Shown: piece after piece, positions 63,943 to 64,000 of the stretch
Layout: every line of letters begins with the position of its first letter
Numbering within the stretch: the first letter of the stretch is position 1
NCBI RefSeq assembly: GCF_019047785.1
Contig: NZ_CP077290.1
Span: 3,038,001-3,102,000, forward strand
Reading direction: 5' to 3'
DNA from: Enterobacter cancerogenus
GTDB lineage: Bacteria > Pseudomonadota > Gammaproteobacteria > Enterobacterales > Enterobacteriaceae
Length of the DNA: 64,000 nucleotides
Notes under the pieces: model-generated
Database searches by the model: none
Told to the model about the DNA's origin: nothing
Seen by the model: the letters and a program-made list of their open reading frames with translations, nothing else
Made by a program: the position numbers and the translations under genes

Positions 63943-64000
63943 TCAGTGATTTGAGAACCAGTTCAGCTTGTCGCGTAGCTCAACCACCCGACCAACGATA
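63943..64000 (-). CDS. cysG: Siroheme synthase CysG, C-terminal end (partial)
   Basis: Only the last 18 codons and stop are inside the window: IVGRVVELRDKLNWFSNH. This matches the C-terminus of E. coli CysG, the trifunctional uroporphyrinogen methyltransferase, dehydrogenase and ferrochelatase. The gene runs off the right edge on the minus strand. Confidence 0.8.
   Translation of the reverse strand, partial: IVGRVVELRDKLNWFSNH

Overview
The window is a chromosomal segment of an enterobacterium. Gene order, protein lengths and the residues I could check match the Escherichia coli yhhX to cysG segment almost gene for gene. The GC-rich codon use, divergence from E. coli and abundant REP-type repeats suggest Enterobacter or a close relative (Lelliottia, Leclercia, Kluyvera). 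That genus call is inference. I see no rRNA, tRNA, insertion sequence or CRISPR array.

Layout. 1-5.0 kb: yhhX, yhhW, then gntR-gntK-gntU (gluconate uptake and phosphorylation). 5.05-5.93 kb: a small foreign-looking island on the minus strand, followed by yhgN (minus). 6.7-17.4 kb: asd, then the glycogen operon glgB-glgX-glgC-glgA-glgP. 17.5-21.3 kb: glpD (minus) divergent from glpE-glpG-glpR. 21.3-29.1 kb: malT (minus) divergent from malP-malQ. 29.2-32.2 kb: gntT, nfuA and gntX (minus). 32.2-33.4 kb: bioH and a small periplasmic DUF1471-type gene. 33.4-39.5 kb: feoABC, yhgF/tex and greB (minus). 39.7-41.8 kb: ompR-envZ. 41.9-49.95 kb: pckA, yhgE, hslO, hslR, yrfG and igaA. 50.3-56.9 kb: nudE, mrcA and the hofMNOPQ operon for DNA uptake. 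57.1-63.6 kb: aroK-aroB-damX-dam-rpe-gph-trpS. 63.6-64 kb: the small lipoprotein gene yhfL and the last codons of cysG.

How it works together. Most of the window is carbon and energy metabolism under global control: gluconate (gntT, gntU, gntK with GntR operators at both transport loci), glycogen synthesis and breakdown, maltodextrin breakdown under MalT, aerobic glycerol-3-phosphate use under GlpR, and gluconeogenesis (pckA). Envelope and stress functions (ompR-envZ, hslO/hslR, igaA, mrcA, damX) and ferrous iron uptake fill the rest.

The most unusual region is 5128-5832 on the minus strand. It has the full architecture of a C4/CI antisense-RNA immunity switch of the P1/P4 phage type. In order these are a promoter, a first pair of target sites, a foldable RNA of about 80 nt carrying two complementary segments, a second pair of identical target sites, and an open frame of about 148 codons. 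In size and position that frame resembles the phage P4 eta (orf151) gene. No integrase or other phage gene accompanies it. It sits between inverted copies of a dispersed repeat, and its reading frame appears to start at a non-standard AUA codon. I read it as a solitary, possibly domesticated, satellite-phage immunity cassette.
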